This document shows positions 8,748-18,528 of a stretch of 64,000 nt of DNA, piece by piece. The translations under genes were made by a program, and so were the position numbers. Source of the DNA: Myxococcales bacterium (GTDB lineage Bacteria > Myxococcota_C > UBA6777); contig JACKEL010000001.1 in NCBI GenBank assembly GCA_020632975.1, positions 1-64,000 on the forward strand, in the 5' to 3' direction. The notes beneath the pieces were generated by a model. It saw only the letters and a list, made by a program, of their open reading frames with translations, ran no database searches and was not told the DNA's origin. Positions within the stretch are counted from its first letter, which is position 1. The number at the start of each line of letters is the position of its first letter.

Positions 8748-9551
8748 ATGTCTTTTCGCATCGTTACTTACAACATCCTTGCAGATGCCTATATCAAACC
8801 CAGTCGTTACCCCAACAGCTTGCCCCTAGCCCTCGACCCCACGGCGCGGAGAGCGTTGTTGCTCGATCGCTTACGTGCCTTTCAAGCGGATATCTACTGC
8901 CTCCAAGAAGTCGAACCACAAGCCTTTGAAGATATCCAAGCCGCGTTCCAACCCCATGGACTGATCGGCCATTACGAACAAAAGCACGGTCGTCCCGATG
9001 GTTCCGCGATCTTCGTCAAGACATCGTGTTTCCAAGTACAAAGCGTCCAAGCCCTCCATTACAAAACACACAAAGCCAAAGATGATCAAGTCGCCCTCAT
9101 CGTCGAACTTCTCTACAAAGAACGAAGGATTGCCGTCGTAAGCACCCATCTACCGTGGCAACCAGACAAGACCACAGAAGACCAACACATCGGGCTTTTG
9201 CAACTTCAAGAATTAATCGAAGTGCGCGCCCAACTGCTCCCACAAGCACAAGCTTGGTTCATCGCAGGCGACTTCAACGCGATCAGCGAAAGCTATGTGT
9301 TGCGTTATGCCCAGAGACAGGGATTCCGCATCAGTTGCCGAAAGCAACGCCCTTGGGACACCGTGAATATCAACGGAAAGCGCAGAAAACTCGACTACAT
9401 CCTCTTCGAGTCTGACCTTTTCGACCCCACCCCAGGAAGACTCCCATCCCTCCAGCGCGATACGCCCATGCCTTCGCTCGAAGAACCTTCAGACCACCTC
9501 CCCCTCGAAGTCAGCTTTTCTCTGTTCGCCAATCACACGGATACACCGTGA
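8748..9551 (+). CDS. Endonuclease/exonuclease/phosphatase (EEP) family hydrolase
   Basis: A 267-residue EEP-superfamily enzyme. It has an N-terminal FRIVTYNILADAY strand, the metal-binding CLQEVE (Glu ligand), AWFIAGDFNAIS with the catalytic D-x-N, and the terminal SDHLPLEV with the Asp-His pair. The order and spacing match Mg-dependent phosphodiesterases such as CCR4-like deadenylases, endonucleases and inositol/sphingolipid phosphatases. There is no signal peptide, so the substrate is probably intracellular nucleic acid or a phosphodiester. AAAGGAG precedes the ATG. Its stop codon directly abuts the stop of the convergent downstream gene. Confidence 0.88.
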   Translation: MSFRIVTYNILADAYIKPSRYPNSLPLALDPTARRALLLDRLRAFQADIYCLQEVEPQAFEDIQAAFQPHGLIGHYEQKHGRPDGSAIFVKTSCFQVQSVQALHYKTHKAKDDQVALIVELLYKERRIAVVSTHLPWQPDKTTEDQHIGLLQLQELIEVRAQLLPQAQAWFIAGDFNAISESYVLRYAQRQGFRISCRKQRPWDTVNINGKRRKLDYILFESDLFDPTPGRLPSLQRDTPMPSLEEPSDHLPLEVSFSLFANHTDTP

Positions 9552-11564
9552 TTACAGCGCGGAGGGCAGCCACACCACAAAAGATTCCTCCAACAAAAAG
9601 GACAAGACGCGCCCTCTCTCCTCATCCAACCACGACGCCAAAGGCGCCCCCGTTTCGACCGCGGCCAATACCTCTTCCATCATCTCTTCGAGCGGTAGCA
9701 CCTTCATGGCCCCGCCGTGGTAGATCACTGCGATGGACTCCGCATCTTGTGCCTCGTCAGCCTTGGATGCTGCGGCTTGGAAACGCGCGCACAACAAAGC
9801 GTCCATCTCTTCTTGGGTTTCGGCTTCAGGACGCTCACCCAAGACTTCTTCGACCAACCAGCCCGACCACGTCGCACGACGCAAGGTTTGATGCACTCGC
9901 AAACAACCCGACGCATCGAGAAGTTCGTCCGCTTCCTCGGGCAAAGCACCAAAGTCCTCTGCCTCCGCATCTTTGCGAGGCTCCTCTTGCGACCAACCCA
10001 TGAAGCGTACCATCTCACGCAATGTCGCGGGAGCTTGCTCTTGTTCTTGCAACCATCGAGACCATCGCGTCATCAAACGCCCGTGTTCCCCAAAGGCATC
10101 AGACAAAGCAAACTGCTTCAGTCCTTCTTCGCCCAAGAGTCCGCCTTTTTCTGTGAGCTGAGGCAACAGAAACAGCCATGAGCCTACGCTTTCTAGGCCC
10201 TCTCGAACATGCTGGATCGAATTCTCCGACCAAGCCTCCTGCGAAGAACCTGTGATCGCTTCTGTACGTGGCCACAAGATCCCTGTCGCCCCAAGAGTAA
10301 GCGCACGCTCACCAAGGCCCGAGAGCTTCGCGGGGATCGCAGCCTGAACCGCTTCTTTCCAAGCCGCAAACAAAGGAACACCCGCAGCAAGATCGCTTGT
10401 CCCATCCAACAAAGCCCGGCAGTGCGAGCCCATCGACTCTAGCACGGGCCACAAGATCCGCTCTGCACGCTGGGCTTGGACAGATCCCTCTTTAAACCAC
10501 TCCAACGCCAACAACGTTCGATAGCCGAGATCCTGCAACAAACGACGTTGCTTCATCTCCTCACAACGCGAGGTCTCGACCTCCAAGTCTCCACGCAAAA
10601 GCTCGGATGCAACGAAGAGATGGTGCTCCATCAAAGAAGAAACTGTCGAAAAGAAGTCCGCACCATCCACCAAAAACAGTTCCACCCAAGAGCCAAAACT
10701 CCACGCCGTCAAACGCGGCCAGTGCCCGTACACATACCCCAAAGCATCGCTCGAAGCATCCAAATAACCACGCGGCGACTCGATACGACGGCCACTTTCC
10801 AACTCGCGCAAACACACCGCCCACTCCGCAAAAAAGTGCTCACGTGCTGCTTCTGCCCAACGTACCGCATCTTCGCGCCATCCTTGGCTCTCCCAACCCG
10901 CCTCGCGTTCCCAATAGGGATGTCCTGCTTGTTCACAAGCCGCGCAGTATCCGCGCAGAGGACCCTGATGGCGATGCACCTCACAACGCGGACGAAAGGC
11001 TTCGTCCCAACCATACCAATGCACGACAGGCAAAAGCTCGTTCAAACGCGCAGACAGATACAAACCAAAGCGGCTCATCTGCGGATTCCAATAGAAGCGC
11101 AAAAGACCATGCAACAGTTCGTGAGAACGCCACTTTCTTCGATAATTCGGGTTATAGGGCGCCAAAGGCGCTTCTTGAAAAAAGGAAAAATACTTGGGTT
11201 CACCGCGTACACCCGCATCCCAGACAGGCACCGTACCTTCTTCCCAAACGGATCGCTCAGGCTCCAAGCCTTCGGGCATCCCAATCGCTCCGCGTAACTC
11301 GTGATGGAAAAATCCACGACCTTCCCCCGCAGACCATAACCCAATCCGCGCACTCATCGGCGTGACCAAAAGATCCAAAGCAGGGACTCCCAGTCCTGAA
11401 AAGATCGGGTGTAAGCCTTCAATCTCCCCCGCGTTGATCATCGACACCATGCTCTCTACCCACGAAGCAGAAGAAGGCCACCAGTCCGAAAAAGACTGAT
11501 CCAGTGTAAGCCTTTTGTATGACGCCTCTTTTGCTAGTGTAGATGACAACTTGACCTGACTCAT
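9552..11564 (-). CDS. Uncharacterised protein with HELLH zinc-peptidase-like motif
   Basis: A 670-residue protein with no recognised domain and no signal peptide. Residues 148-152 are HELLH within a hydrophobic helix, matching the HExxH signature of zincin metallopeptidases. About 80-100 residues later a Cys/His cluster (C-x-V-H-R-H…GYCAACEQAGH) could bind a structural zinc. The remainder is helical and rich in Trp, Glu and Leu. The start at 11564 has AAAGGG 8 nt upstream. A longer frame to 11765 would overlap the next gene's start and is rejected. It may be an intracellular peptidase or a large maturation protein, but the metal-ligand third residue is not identified. Confidence 0.7.
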   Translation of the reverse strand: MSQVKLSSTLAKEASYKRLTLDQSFSDWWPSSASWVESMVSMINAGEIEGLHPIFSGLGVPALDLLVTPMSARIGLWSAGEGRGFFHHELRGAIGMPEGLEPERSVWEEGTVPVWDAGVRGEPKYFSFFQEAPLAPYNPNYRRKWRSHELLHGLLRFYWNPQMSRFGLYLSARLNELLPVVHWYGWDEAFRPRCEVHRHQGPLRGYCAACEQAGHPYWEREAGWESQGWREDAVRWAEAAREHFFAEWAVCLRELESGRRIESPRGYLDASSDALGYVYGHWPRLTAWSFGSWVELFLVDGADFFSTVSSLMEHHLFVASELLRGDLEVETSRCEEMKQRRLLQDLGYRTLLALEWFKEGSVQAQRAERILWPVLESMGSHCRALLDGTSDLAAGVPLFAAWKEAVQAAIPAKLSGLGERALTLGATGILWPRTEAITGSSQEAWSENSIQHVREGLESVGSWLFLLPQLTEKGGLLGEEGLKQFALSDAFGEHGRLMTRWSRWLQEQEQAPATLREMVRFMGWSQEEPRKDAEAEDFGALPEEADELLDASGCLRVHQTLRRATWSGWLVEEVLGERPEAETQEEMDALLCARFQAAASKADEAQDAESIAVIYHGGAMKVLPLEEMMEEVLAAVETGAPLASWLDEERGRVLSFLLEESFVVWLPSAL

Positions 11565-11782
11565 TCTTTGAACCCTTTGTTCTTCGTAACTTACTGAAAT
11601 AGAAAGGATTGACACAACAAGACAATCCAACCATATAATCTTCCACGCACTCTCAATAGAAGAATCCGTCCCAAAAGACAACAAGACCTTGGGACAACTT
11701 AGCCAATCGCCCGAAACCTTTGGCATGTTTCCTTGACCTTGGTTTGCCCCCGCAACAAACCACAACCCAAAAGGATGACCTC

Positions 11783-14596
11783 ATGCGGCATCGTATCAGG
11801 CCGAATCACCTCTATTCTTTCTTTTGTTTTCTCTCTTTGTGCCTCTTCTTGACCCAATGTGGTCCCGCCAAACGCCCCTGCACGGACGTTTCTGCTTGTC
11901 TCGCAGATGAGGTATGTTCACAAGGCTTCTGCCAAAACCCCTGCAAAGACAACGGAGACTGTCTCGGCGATCAACAATGCCAACAAGGCGTCTGTTTAGA
12001 AACACAAGGTGACGGAGGCACCCCCGACGGCCAACAAAATCCCGACGGTTCCTGCCAACCGACTACATGCGTCAAAGAAGGCAAAAACTGCGGACAGATC
12101 CCCAACGGATGCGGCGGCACTTTGCAGTGTGGCGATTGTCCACAGGGAGAAAGCTGCGGTGCAGGCGGACAGTCCAATGTTTGCGGCGCTGGAACGTGTA
12201 CACCCAAGACTTGCGAAGAACAAGGTCTGACATGTGGACAAGGAAGCGATGGGTGCGGAAAAACCTTAGACTGCGGTTCTTGTGAAGTCTGCGCGCCCAG
12301 TTGCCCTGAAAGCTACACTTGCAAACAAGGCGTCTGTGCAGAAGGCAACCCCCAAGCACTCACCCTTGAGGGCAAGACCTACCAAGTCAGCGGAACCGTG
12401 CTCTTGAACGGCGCAGCCCCCCGTGTAATCGGGCCTGCTTGCACGCCCACTTCAGAGTACGAGATGATCCGTGTCCGTTTCGTCGAGCCCACCTACAACT
12501 ACAACATCTACACCGATATCTTGTGCAAAGACTTTTTCGCGCAAAAGGCCGCAAAGTTCTCGATTTCCCTCTACCCAGGGATCTACAAAGTCAGTGTCAG
12601 CGGCCTCAACGACCAAAGCAATTTCCCCAACGCTGCACAAGTCATCCTCGAAAAGTACGAAGCCAAGGCACAAAATGACCTCACACTCGATGGCAAGACC
12701 TACCAAGTCAGTGGAACCGTGCTCTTGAATGGCGCAGCCCCCCGTGTGATCGGTCCTGCTTGCACGCCCACTTCAGAGTACGAGATGATCCGTGTTCGTT
12801 TTGTCGAACCCACCTACAATTACAACATCTACACTGACATCTTGTGCAAAGACTTTTTCGCGCAAAAGGCCGCAAAGTTCGCCATCACCCTCTATCCGGG
12901 TACTTACAAAGTCAGCGTCAGCGGCCTCAACGACCAAAGCAACTTCCCCAACACTGCACAAGTTATCCTCGAAAAGTACGTTGCCAAGGCGCAAAACGAC
13001 CTCACTCTTGAGGGCAAGACCTACCAAGTTAGCGGAACTGTGCTCTTGAATGGCGCAGCCCCCCGTGTGATCGGGCCTGCTTGCACGCCCACTTCAGAGT
13101 ACGAGATGATTCGCGTTCGTTTTGTCGAGCCCACCTATGGATACAACATCTACACCGATATCTTGTGCAAAGACTTTTTCGCACAAAAGGCCGCAAAGTT
13201 CGCCATATCCCTCTACCCAGGGATCTACAAGGTCAGTGTCAGCGGCCTCAATGACCAAAGTAGCTTTCCCAACGAAGCGCAAGTTATCCTTGAAAAGTAC
13301 GAAGCCAAGGCGCAAAACGACCTCACCCTTGATGGAAAGACCTACCAAGTCAGTGGCACGGTCTTGCTAAACAACGCAGCGCCTCGCGTGATCGGCCCCG
13401 CTTGCACGCCCACTTCAGAGTACGAGATGATCCGTGTTCGTTTTGTCGAACCCACCTACAATTACAACATCTACACTGACATCTTGTGCAAAGACTTTTT
13501 TGCGCAAAAGGCCGCAAAGTTCGCCATTACCCTCTATCCTGGCACTTACAAAGTCAGCGTCAGCGGCCTCAACGACCAAAGCAACTTTCCCAACACTGCA
13601 CAAGTTATCCTCGAAAAGTACGTTGCCAAGGCGCAAAACGACCTCACTCTTGAGGGCAAGACCTACCAAGTCAGCGGAACTGTGCTCTTGAATGGCGCAG
13701 CCCCCCGTGTGATCGGGCCTGCTTGCACGCCCACTTCAGAGTACGAGATGATTCGCGTTCGTTTTGTCGAGCCCACCTATGGATACAACATCTACACCGA
13801 TATCTTGTGCAAAGACTTTTTCGCACAAAAGGCCGCAAAGTTCGCGATTTCTCTCTACCCAGGGATCTACAAAGTCAGTGTCAGCGGCCTCAACGACCAA
13901 AGCAATTTCCCCAACGCTGCACAAGTCATCCTCGAAAAGTACGAAGCCAAGGCACAAAATGACCTCACACTCGATGGCAAGACCTACCAAGTCAGCGGAA
14001 CCGTGCTCTTGAATGGCGCAGCCCCCCGTGTGATCGGTCCTGCTTGCACGCCCACTTCAGAGTACGAGATGATCCGTGTTCGTTTTGTCGAACCCACCTA
14101 CAATTACAACATCTACACTGACATCTTGTGCAAAGACTTTTTCGCGCAAAAGGCCGCAAAGTTCGCCATCACCCTCTATCCGGGTACTTACAAAGTCAGC
14201 GTCAGCGGCCTCAACGACCAAAGCAACTTCCCCAACACTGCACAAGTTATCCTCGAAAAGTACGTTGCCAAGGCGCAAAACGACCTCACTCTTGAGGGCA
14301 AGACCTACCAAGTCAGTGGAACTGTCCTGTTGAATGGCGAAGCCCCCCGTGTGATCGGGCCTGCCTGCACACCCACTTCAGAGTACGAGATGATCCGCGT
14401 CCGTTTCGTCGAGCCCACCTACAACTACAACATCTACACCGATATCTTGTGCAAAGACTTTTTCGCACAAAAGGCCGCAAAGTTCGCGATTTCTCTCTAC
14501 CCAGGGATCTACAAAGTCAGTGTCAGCGGCCTCAACGACCAAAGCAATTTCCCCAACGCTGCACAAGTCATCGTCTCTAAACTACGTATCCCTTGA
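11783..14596 (+). CDS. Lipoprotein with Cys-rich head and seven 107-residue repeats
   Basis: A 937-residue surface protein. A lipoprotein signal (…FFCFLSLCLFLTQC) is followed by EGF-like Cys-rich segments (residues ~30-190: CSQGFCQNPCKDNGDC, CGQIPNGCGGTLQCGDC and similar), then seven tandem copies of a 107-residue domain. Each copy begins LT-L-x-G-K-T-Y-Q-V-S-G, has one GPACTPTSEYEM and one DILCKDFF cysteine, and ends with SLYPGIYKVSVSGLND. The beta-rich pattern resembles Ig-like or carboxypeptidase-regulatory folds used in adhesins. The last copy is cut short and ends VSKLRIP. The ATG at 11783 has AAAGGA 8 nt upstream. It is probably a stalk-like surface protein or adhesin. Confidence 0.85.
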   Translation: MRHRIRPNHLYSFFCFLSLCLFLTQCGPAKRPCTDVSACLADEVCSQGFCQNPCKDNGDCLGDQQCQQGVCLETQGDGGTPDGQQNPDGSCQPTTCVKEGKNCGQIPNGCGGTLQCGDCPQGESCGAGGQSNVCGAGTCTPKTCEEQGLTCGQGSDGCGKTLDCGSCEVCAPSCPESYTCKQGVCAEGNPQALTLEGKTYQVSGTVLLNGAAPRVIGPACTPTSEYEMIRVRFVEPTYNYNIYTDILCKDFFAQKAAKFSISLYPGIYKVSVSGLNDQSNFPNAAQVILEKYEAKAQNDLTLDGKTYQVSGTVLLNGAAPRVIGPACTPTSEYEMIRVRFVEPTYNYNIYTDILCKDFFAQKAAKFAITLYPGTYKVSVSGLNDQSNFPNTAQVILEKYVAKAQNDLTLEGKTYQVSGTVLLNGAAPRVIGPACTPTSEYEMIRVRFVEPTYGYNIYTDILCKDFFAQKAAKFAISLYPGIYKVSVSGLNDQSSFPNEAQVILEKYEAKAQNDLTLDGKTYQVSGTVLLNNAAPRVIGPACTPTSEYEMIRVRFVEPTYNYNIYTDILCKDFFAQKAAKFAITLYPGTYKVSVSGLNDQSNFPNTAQVILEKYVAKAQNDLTLEGKTYQVSGTVLLNGAAPRVIGPACTPTSEYEMIRVRFVEPTYGYNIYTDILCKDFFAQKAAKFAISLYPGIYKVSVSGLNDQSNFPNAAQVILEKYEAKAQNDLTLDGKTYQVSGTVLLNGAAPRVIGPACTPTSEYEMIRVRFVEPTYNYNIYTDILCKDFFAQKAAKFAITLYPGTYKVSVSGLNDQSNFPNTAQVILEKYVAKAQNDLTLEGKTYQVSGTVLLNGEAPRVIGPACTPTSEYEMIRVRFVEPTYNYNIYTDILCKDFFAQKAAKFAISLYPGIYKVSVSGLNDQSNFPNAAQVIVSKLRIP
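12358..14575 (+). repeat. Seven 321-bp tandem repeats with 642-bp higher-order period
   Basis: Seven direct copies with an exact 321-bp period (unit landmarks near 12367, 12688, 13009, 13330, 13651, 13972 and 14293) lie inside the lipoprotein gene. Units alternate in type: odd units carry LYPGIYKV, NAAQ or NEAQ, and YEAK. Even units carry TLYPGTYKV, NTAQ and YVAK. Odd and even types are nearly identical among themselves even at silent sites. Unit 7 is truncated. Confidence 0.95.
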
Positions 14597-14626
14597 CCCC
14601 CACTCCCTTCCTCTCCAAGTAACGTC

Positions 14627-16354
14627 CTATTCTTCCCGATGCACGAGCAAGACAGCTTCCCAAGGATACAAGACATTGGGCCGCTCGATACGTTGCGCCT
14701 CTCCATCCAACCAAGGAAGCTCCTCACCACGATCAAGCCAAGCGATCTCCATCTCGCTGGCCTCTCGTGAAGAAAAACACGCGAGAGGTTCCGCACTTTT
14801 TGGCAAAGCTTGGACCTTTTTACTGAAATTGAGCCAGATCTCCACGTTGTAACGCTCTCCCTCCAAGACCCGTCGATAACCCAGCAACGACCGCTCTGCT
14901 GTCCCTGCGGACAACAGTTCCAAACGTCCATGCCCCAAGCACGGCAAGATCCGTCGAAGGTGCAACAAACGGCGATAGACCCACAGCAAAGAGGTGGTAT
15001 CTTTTCGTTGTTGCACGACATTCACGGACGAAAAGCGCGGGTGGACGGGGAGCCAAGTGTCTCCTTTGGTCTTGGAAAAACCAGCATGAAGATCTGCGGA
15101 CCATTGCATGGGACCACGACAAACATCGCGATGGATAAAGAGCCCCATCCGCTTCATCCAAGGCCACAAAAAGTCAGGAACCCAACGATAATGGTGCGCC
15201 AACGGGTCCAAAGAGGCATGAAAAGGTAGATCCAAAGAAGCCATCCCGATCTCTTCGCCGTAATAAAGAAAAGGCACACCTCGCGCAGTCAGTTGCAAAA
15301 AGGCCAACAGCGCGGCTTTTTTGGGATCTTCACCAAGTCGGTCGATGGAACGAGCGCGGTCATGGTTACCAAAAACCCACGTAGGAACGAAAGGATCGGC
15401 AAAGAAATGTTCGTACTCTTCGATCAACTCTCGAAACGCTGACGCCCGAAACGCCGTTCGCATCGAGCGAAACAAAAAGACAAGATGCAGACCATCAGCC
15501 TTTTCACCACAATAGCGCAACAAGGAAGCGGGCGATCCAAAGACCTCCCCCACCAAAAACCGCGAAGGATCGTCGTACGTGTCCAAGACAGCGCGAAGCT
15601 CTTTTGCAAAGGCCAGTGTATCGGGATGATCGATGGTATTCTCTGTGCGTTGAAAGAACCCGTCGGGGCTATCTTCGCTCGGAAAAGGTCTCAAAGAGAA
15701 CGGATTATCCGCAAAGCTCGCATCTTTGAAGATGGCATTGAAGATATCCAAGCGAAACCCATCCACCCCTTGATCAAGCCAAAAGCGTACATGGTCCAAC
15801 ATCGCTTTTTTCACGTCAGGATGGCGATAATTGAGATCAGGTTGAAAAGGCAAAAAGGTGGCCCAGTACCACTGTTTGGTGTCTTCATCGTAGTGCCAAC
15901 CGCTGCCCCCGATCATCGCTTTCCAGTTGTTGGGCGGCAGCTTCCCCCCCAACCCACTGCCATCTCGCCAGATGTACCAGTCGCGCTTGGGATCGTCGCG
16001 GCTGCTTTTGGATGCCTGAAACCAAGCACTTTCCGAGGAAGTATGGTTCATGACCATATCCATGACCAAGCGCATCCCTTGACCATGCAAAGACTCGATC
16101 AGCTCTTTCATCGAGTCCATCGTCCCATACTCGGGCGCGATGGCGCGGTAATCGCTGATGTCATAACCAAAGTCACGTTGCGGGCTTGCATACACAGGAG
16201 ACAGCCAGATCGTCTCGACCCCAAGCCACTTGAGGTATTCAACACGTTGCAAGATACCCTCGATATCCCCGATGCCATCGCCATCTGCATCCATAAAAGA
16301 GCGTGGATAAATCTGATAGACCGTCGTACCTTGCCACCAATCTTGCGCGACCAT
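14627..16354 (-). CDS. GH13 alpha-glucosidase (oligo-1,6-glucosidase type)
   Basis: A 575-residue alpha-amylase-family enzyme without signal peptide. It starts WWQGTTVYQIYPRSF, as in oligo-1,6-glucosidases, alpha-glucosidases and trehalose-type hydrolases. It has the four GH13 regions: DMVMNH (~99-104), GFRLDIF with nucleophile D203, FLVGEVFG with acid/base E270, and VFGNHD with transition-state D332. QPDLNYRHPDV and DGDGIGDIEGI also fit this subfamily. It should hydrolyse terminal alpha-glucosidic bonds of maltose or isomaltose-like sugars in the cytoplasm. A GAGGAG ribosome-binding site precedes the ATG. Confidence 0.93.
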   Translation of the reverse strand: MVAQDWWQGTTVYQIYPRSFMDADGDGIGDIEGILQRVEYLKWLGVETIWLSPVYASPQRDFGYDISDYRAIAPEYGTMDSMKELIESLHGQGMRLVMDMVMNHTSSESAWFQASKSSRDDPKRDWYIWRDGSGLGGKLPPNNWKAMIGGSGWHYDEDTKQWYWATFLPFQPDLNYRHPDVKKAMLDHVRFWLDQGVDGFRLDIFNAIFKDASFADNPFSLRPFPSEDSPDGFFQRTENTIDHPDTLAFAKELRAVLDTYDDPSRFLVGEVFGSPASLLRYCGEKADGLHLVFLFRSMRTAFRASAFRELIEEYEHFFADPFVPTWVFGNHDRARSIDRLGEDPKKAALLAFLQLTARGVPFLYYGEEIGMASLDLPFHASLDPLAHHYRWVPDFLWPWMKRMGLFIHRDVCRGPMQWSADLHAGFSKTKGDTWLPVHPRFSSVNVVQQRKDTTSLLWVYRRLLHLRRILPCLGHGRLELLSAGTAERSLLGYRRVLEGERYNVEIWLNFSKKVQALPKSAEPLACFSSREASEMEIAWLDRGEELPWLDGEAQRIERPNVLYPWEAVLLVHREE

Positions 16355-16560
16355 ACAAACTCCTCTTCAACCCAGTTCGCTATTCACTTGAACAAACAAA
16401 AGCGCTGAGAACTCCGTTATAACGTGCTTTTCAATCGTAAGCTACGCCCCCACTTTTTGCATCTGACAAAGTGGGTAGGCTGCTTCTTTGCTCTTTTTCG
16501 TGCCATAATCGGAAAAAATCGTGTATCGTTCGTGTTCATTAAAGGAGGGAGAGATACCAG

Positions 16561-17727
16561 ATGGCCCAGACATACTTTGCGACGACTTTGCCAGATCTCG
16601 AAGAACCCTTACAAGCAGAGCTTCGCGCGATGCGATGCAAGCGAACACGCATCTTACCAGGCGGCGTCGAGTTTGAGGCAACACGCAGAGGACTCTATCA
16701 AGCCCTTTATACGTGCCGTTTCGCGCATCGTATCTTGTTGCGACTAGACGACTTTCGCGCAGGGGATTTGTTTACGCTCCATCGAAAGACCGAACGCATC
16801 GAATGGTCGCGTTATATCCCACCCGATGCATCCATTCGACTGCATATCGCGAGCCACCGTTCACGTGTCCATAGCCGCGATGCCATCGAAAAGACCGTCG
16901 TCGCTGCGATCCAAGATGCGCTCCATCCCCATCCCCCAAAGCATCTCTACACAGAAAGCGAAGACCCTTCCACAGAAGAGCAACCCTTCGGGCTTTGGGT
17001 GCGTTTAGAAGAAGACCGTTGTACACTAAGTCTCGATGCCACGGGCCCTTTGCTCTACCAACGTGGTTGGCGACAAGAAACAGGCGAAGCCCCCATCCGC
17101 GAGTCCATCGCTTGTTCCTTGTTGTGGTTGCTTGGTTGGTCACCTTCGCAACCACTGGTCGATCCTGTTTGTGGCTCAGGCACTTTTTTGATCGAGGCCG
17201 CACGCATCCAAAAAGCTCAGCCTCCGCGTTTTTCAAGGGAGTATCTCGCCCAAAGATGGGCGGACTTTGACGAAACCCTGTGGAAAGATGTCACCCAACA
17301 ACCGATCTCTTTGCCTTCGCTGTGGAGCCCGCAAACCCCAGAGGAACCCGCTGCTTTGTGGGGTTTCGACCACAATGCAGAAGTGCTATCGTGCGCCCAG
17401 CGAAATGCCCACATCGCCGAGACCACCGAGCCTATCCAGTGGAAAGAACAAGCTGTCGAACAACTCCTTCCCCCTACGCAAACCCCAGGCTTTGTGATCG
17501 CAAATCCCCCTTATGGCAAGCGGATATCTCGAAAACAACGCTCTGCCCAAGGTGTTGAACAACAGCTTCTGTCTCGCTTTGCCCAACATTTTTCAGGCTG
17601 GCAGATGGGCTTGCTCTTACCGCGTTCCATCCTTCCCCAACACAAAGACCTCCAAATCACTGAGATCGCGCGCTTTCGCAATGGCGGATTCCCCGTGACC
17701 TTCTGGAAGATCCAACACAACGCCTGA
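16561..17727 (+). CDS. THUMP-domain class I RNA methyltransferase (RlmL-N/TrmN family)
   Basis: A 388-residue RNA methyltransferase. The N-terminal ~160 residues (AQTYFATTLPDLEEPLQAEL…) are the ferredoxin-like plus THUMP RNA-binding region. The C-terminal half is a Rossmann methyltransferase with the SAM-binding DPVCGSGTFLIEAA (~201-214) and the catalytic IANPPYGKR (~315-322), the NPPY motif of N2-guanine or N6-adenine methyltransferases. The size and order match stand-alone guanine-N2 methyltransferases acting on 23S rRNA or tRNA. An AAAGGAGGGAG ribosome-binding region precedes the ATG. Confidence 0.92.
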   Translation: MAQTYFATTLPDLEEPLQAELRAMRCKRTRILPGGVEFEATRRGLYQALYTCRFAHRILLRLDDFRAGDLFTLHRKTERIEWSRYIPPDASIRLHIASHRSRVHSRDAIEKTVVAAIQDALHPHPPKHLYTESEDPSTEEQPFGLWVRLEEDRCTLSLDATGPLLYQRGWRQETGEAPIRESIACSLLWLLGWSPSQPLVDPVCGSGTFLIEAARIQKAQPPRFSREYLAQRWADFDETLWKDVTQQPISLPSLWSPQTPEEPAALWGFDHNAEVLSCAQRNAHIAETTEPIQWKEQAVEQLLPPTQTPGFVIANPPYGKRISRKQRSAQGVEQQLLSRFAQHFSGWQMGLLLPRSILPQHKDLQITEIARFRNGGFPVTFWKIQHNA

Positions 17728-17858
17728 TCCAGCCCATCCAACAGCATCTTTGCACCTCTCGAAACAAGCTTTCTCGCTGAACTCCATCTCTTGCGACGAC
17801 GTCCTCTGCTTGAAGGGTCCAAGCGCGCAAACCTTTGAGCAGAGGAGGAGAAATCAAC

Positions 17859-18377
17859 ATGCGCATAGAGATATCCCCTTATTCCATGCGTTCTTATCGA
17901 GAAGGCGATGCAGCGTCACTCGCGCAACACGCCAACAACCCACGCATCGCCGCCAATCTACGCGACGCTTTCCCCAACCCCTACACGCTCGAAGACGCCG
18001 AACGTTGGCTGGGAATCGCCAAGACCATGGACCCAATCACGGTCTTGGCCATCACCAACGAAACAGACCTTGTCATCGGCGGAATCGGCCTTGTCTTGGG
18101 CCAAGACGTGCACCGTTTTTGTGCGGAACTAGGCTATTGGTTGAGCGAGTCTTATTGGGGCCAAGGTATCATGCCACGCGCTGTACAGGCCTTTACAGCT
18201 TGGGGATTTGAGACCTTCCAACTCAAACGCATCTTTGCTGAACCCTACGCACACAGCCCCGCTTCTTGCCGTGTCCTCGAAAAGTCGGGCTTTCAACGCG
18301 AAGGCACGATGCGAGCCAATGTCTTCAAAAACCAGCGATTTGTGGACCAACACCTCTACGCCTTGATCGCCCCCTAA
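17859..18377 (+). CDS. RimJ/RimL-type GNAT N-acetyltransferase
   Basis: A 172-residue GNAT protein starting MRIEISPYSMRSYREGDA, with PRAVQAFTAWGFETF, the Gly-rich YWLSESYWGQGIMPRAV acetyl-CoA site and SCRVLEKSGFQREGTMR. This order is typical of the RimJ/RimL/ribosomal-protein-Ser acetyltransferase group that acetylates protein N-termini or small amines. The ATG at 17859 follows AGGAGGAG with good spacing. It lies about 130 bp after the methyltransferase gene in the same direction. The substrate is not predictable. Confidence 0.9.
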   Translation: MRIEISPYSMRSYREGDAASLAQHANNPRIAANLRDAFPNPYTLEDAERWLGIAKTMDPITVLAITNETDLVIGGIGLVLGQDVHRFCAELGYWLSESYWGQGIMPRAVQAFTAWGFETFQLKRIFAEPYAHSPASCRVLEKSGFQREGTMRANVFKNQRFVDQHLYALIAP

Positions 18378-18528
18378 AATCGTGCCATGCTCCCACAAGA
18401 CTTTTGCGGACACTGATGTGGGAAAGCACCCCCACACATCACCCCATCCCCACGAAAATGCGACCAATCCGATCCTCTCGTCTTCAACGGCGGACACGAA
18501 GCCCCTCGATCAAAGGAGCAACCTTTTG

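Noticed and set aside
12439..14566. Antisense and alternate frames repeated every 321 bp in the lipoprotein
   Set aside because: They recur only because the underlying DNA is tandemly repeated.
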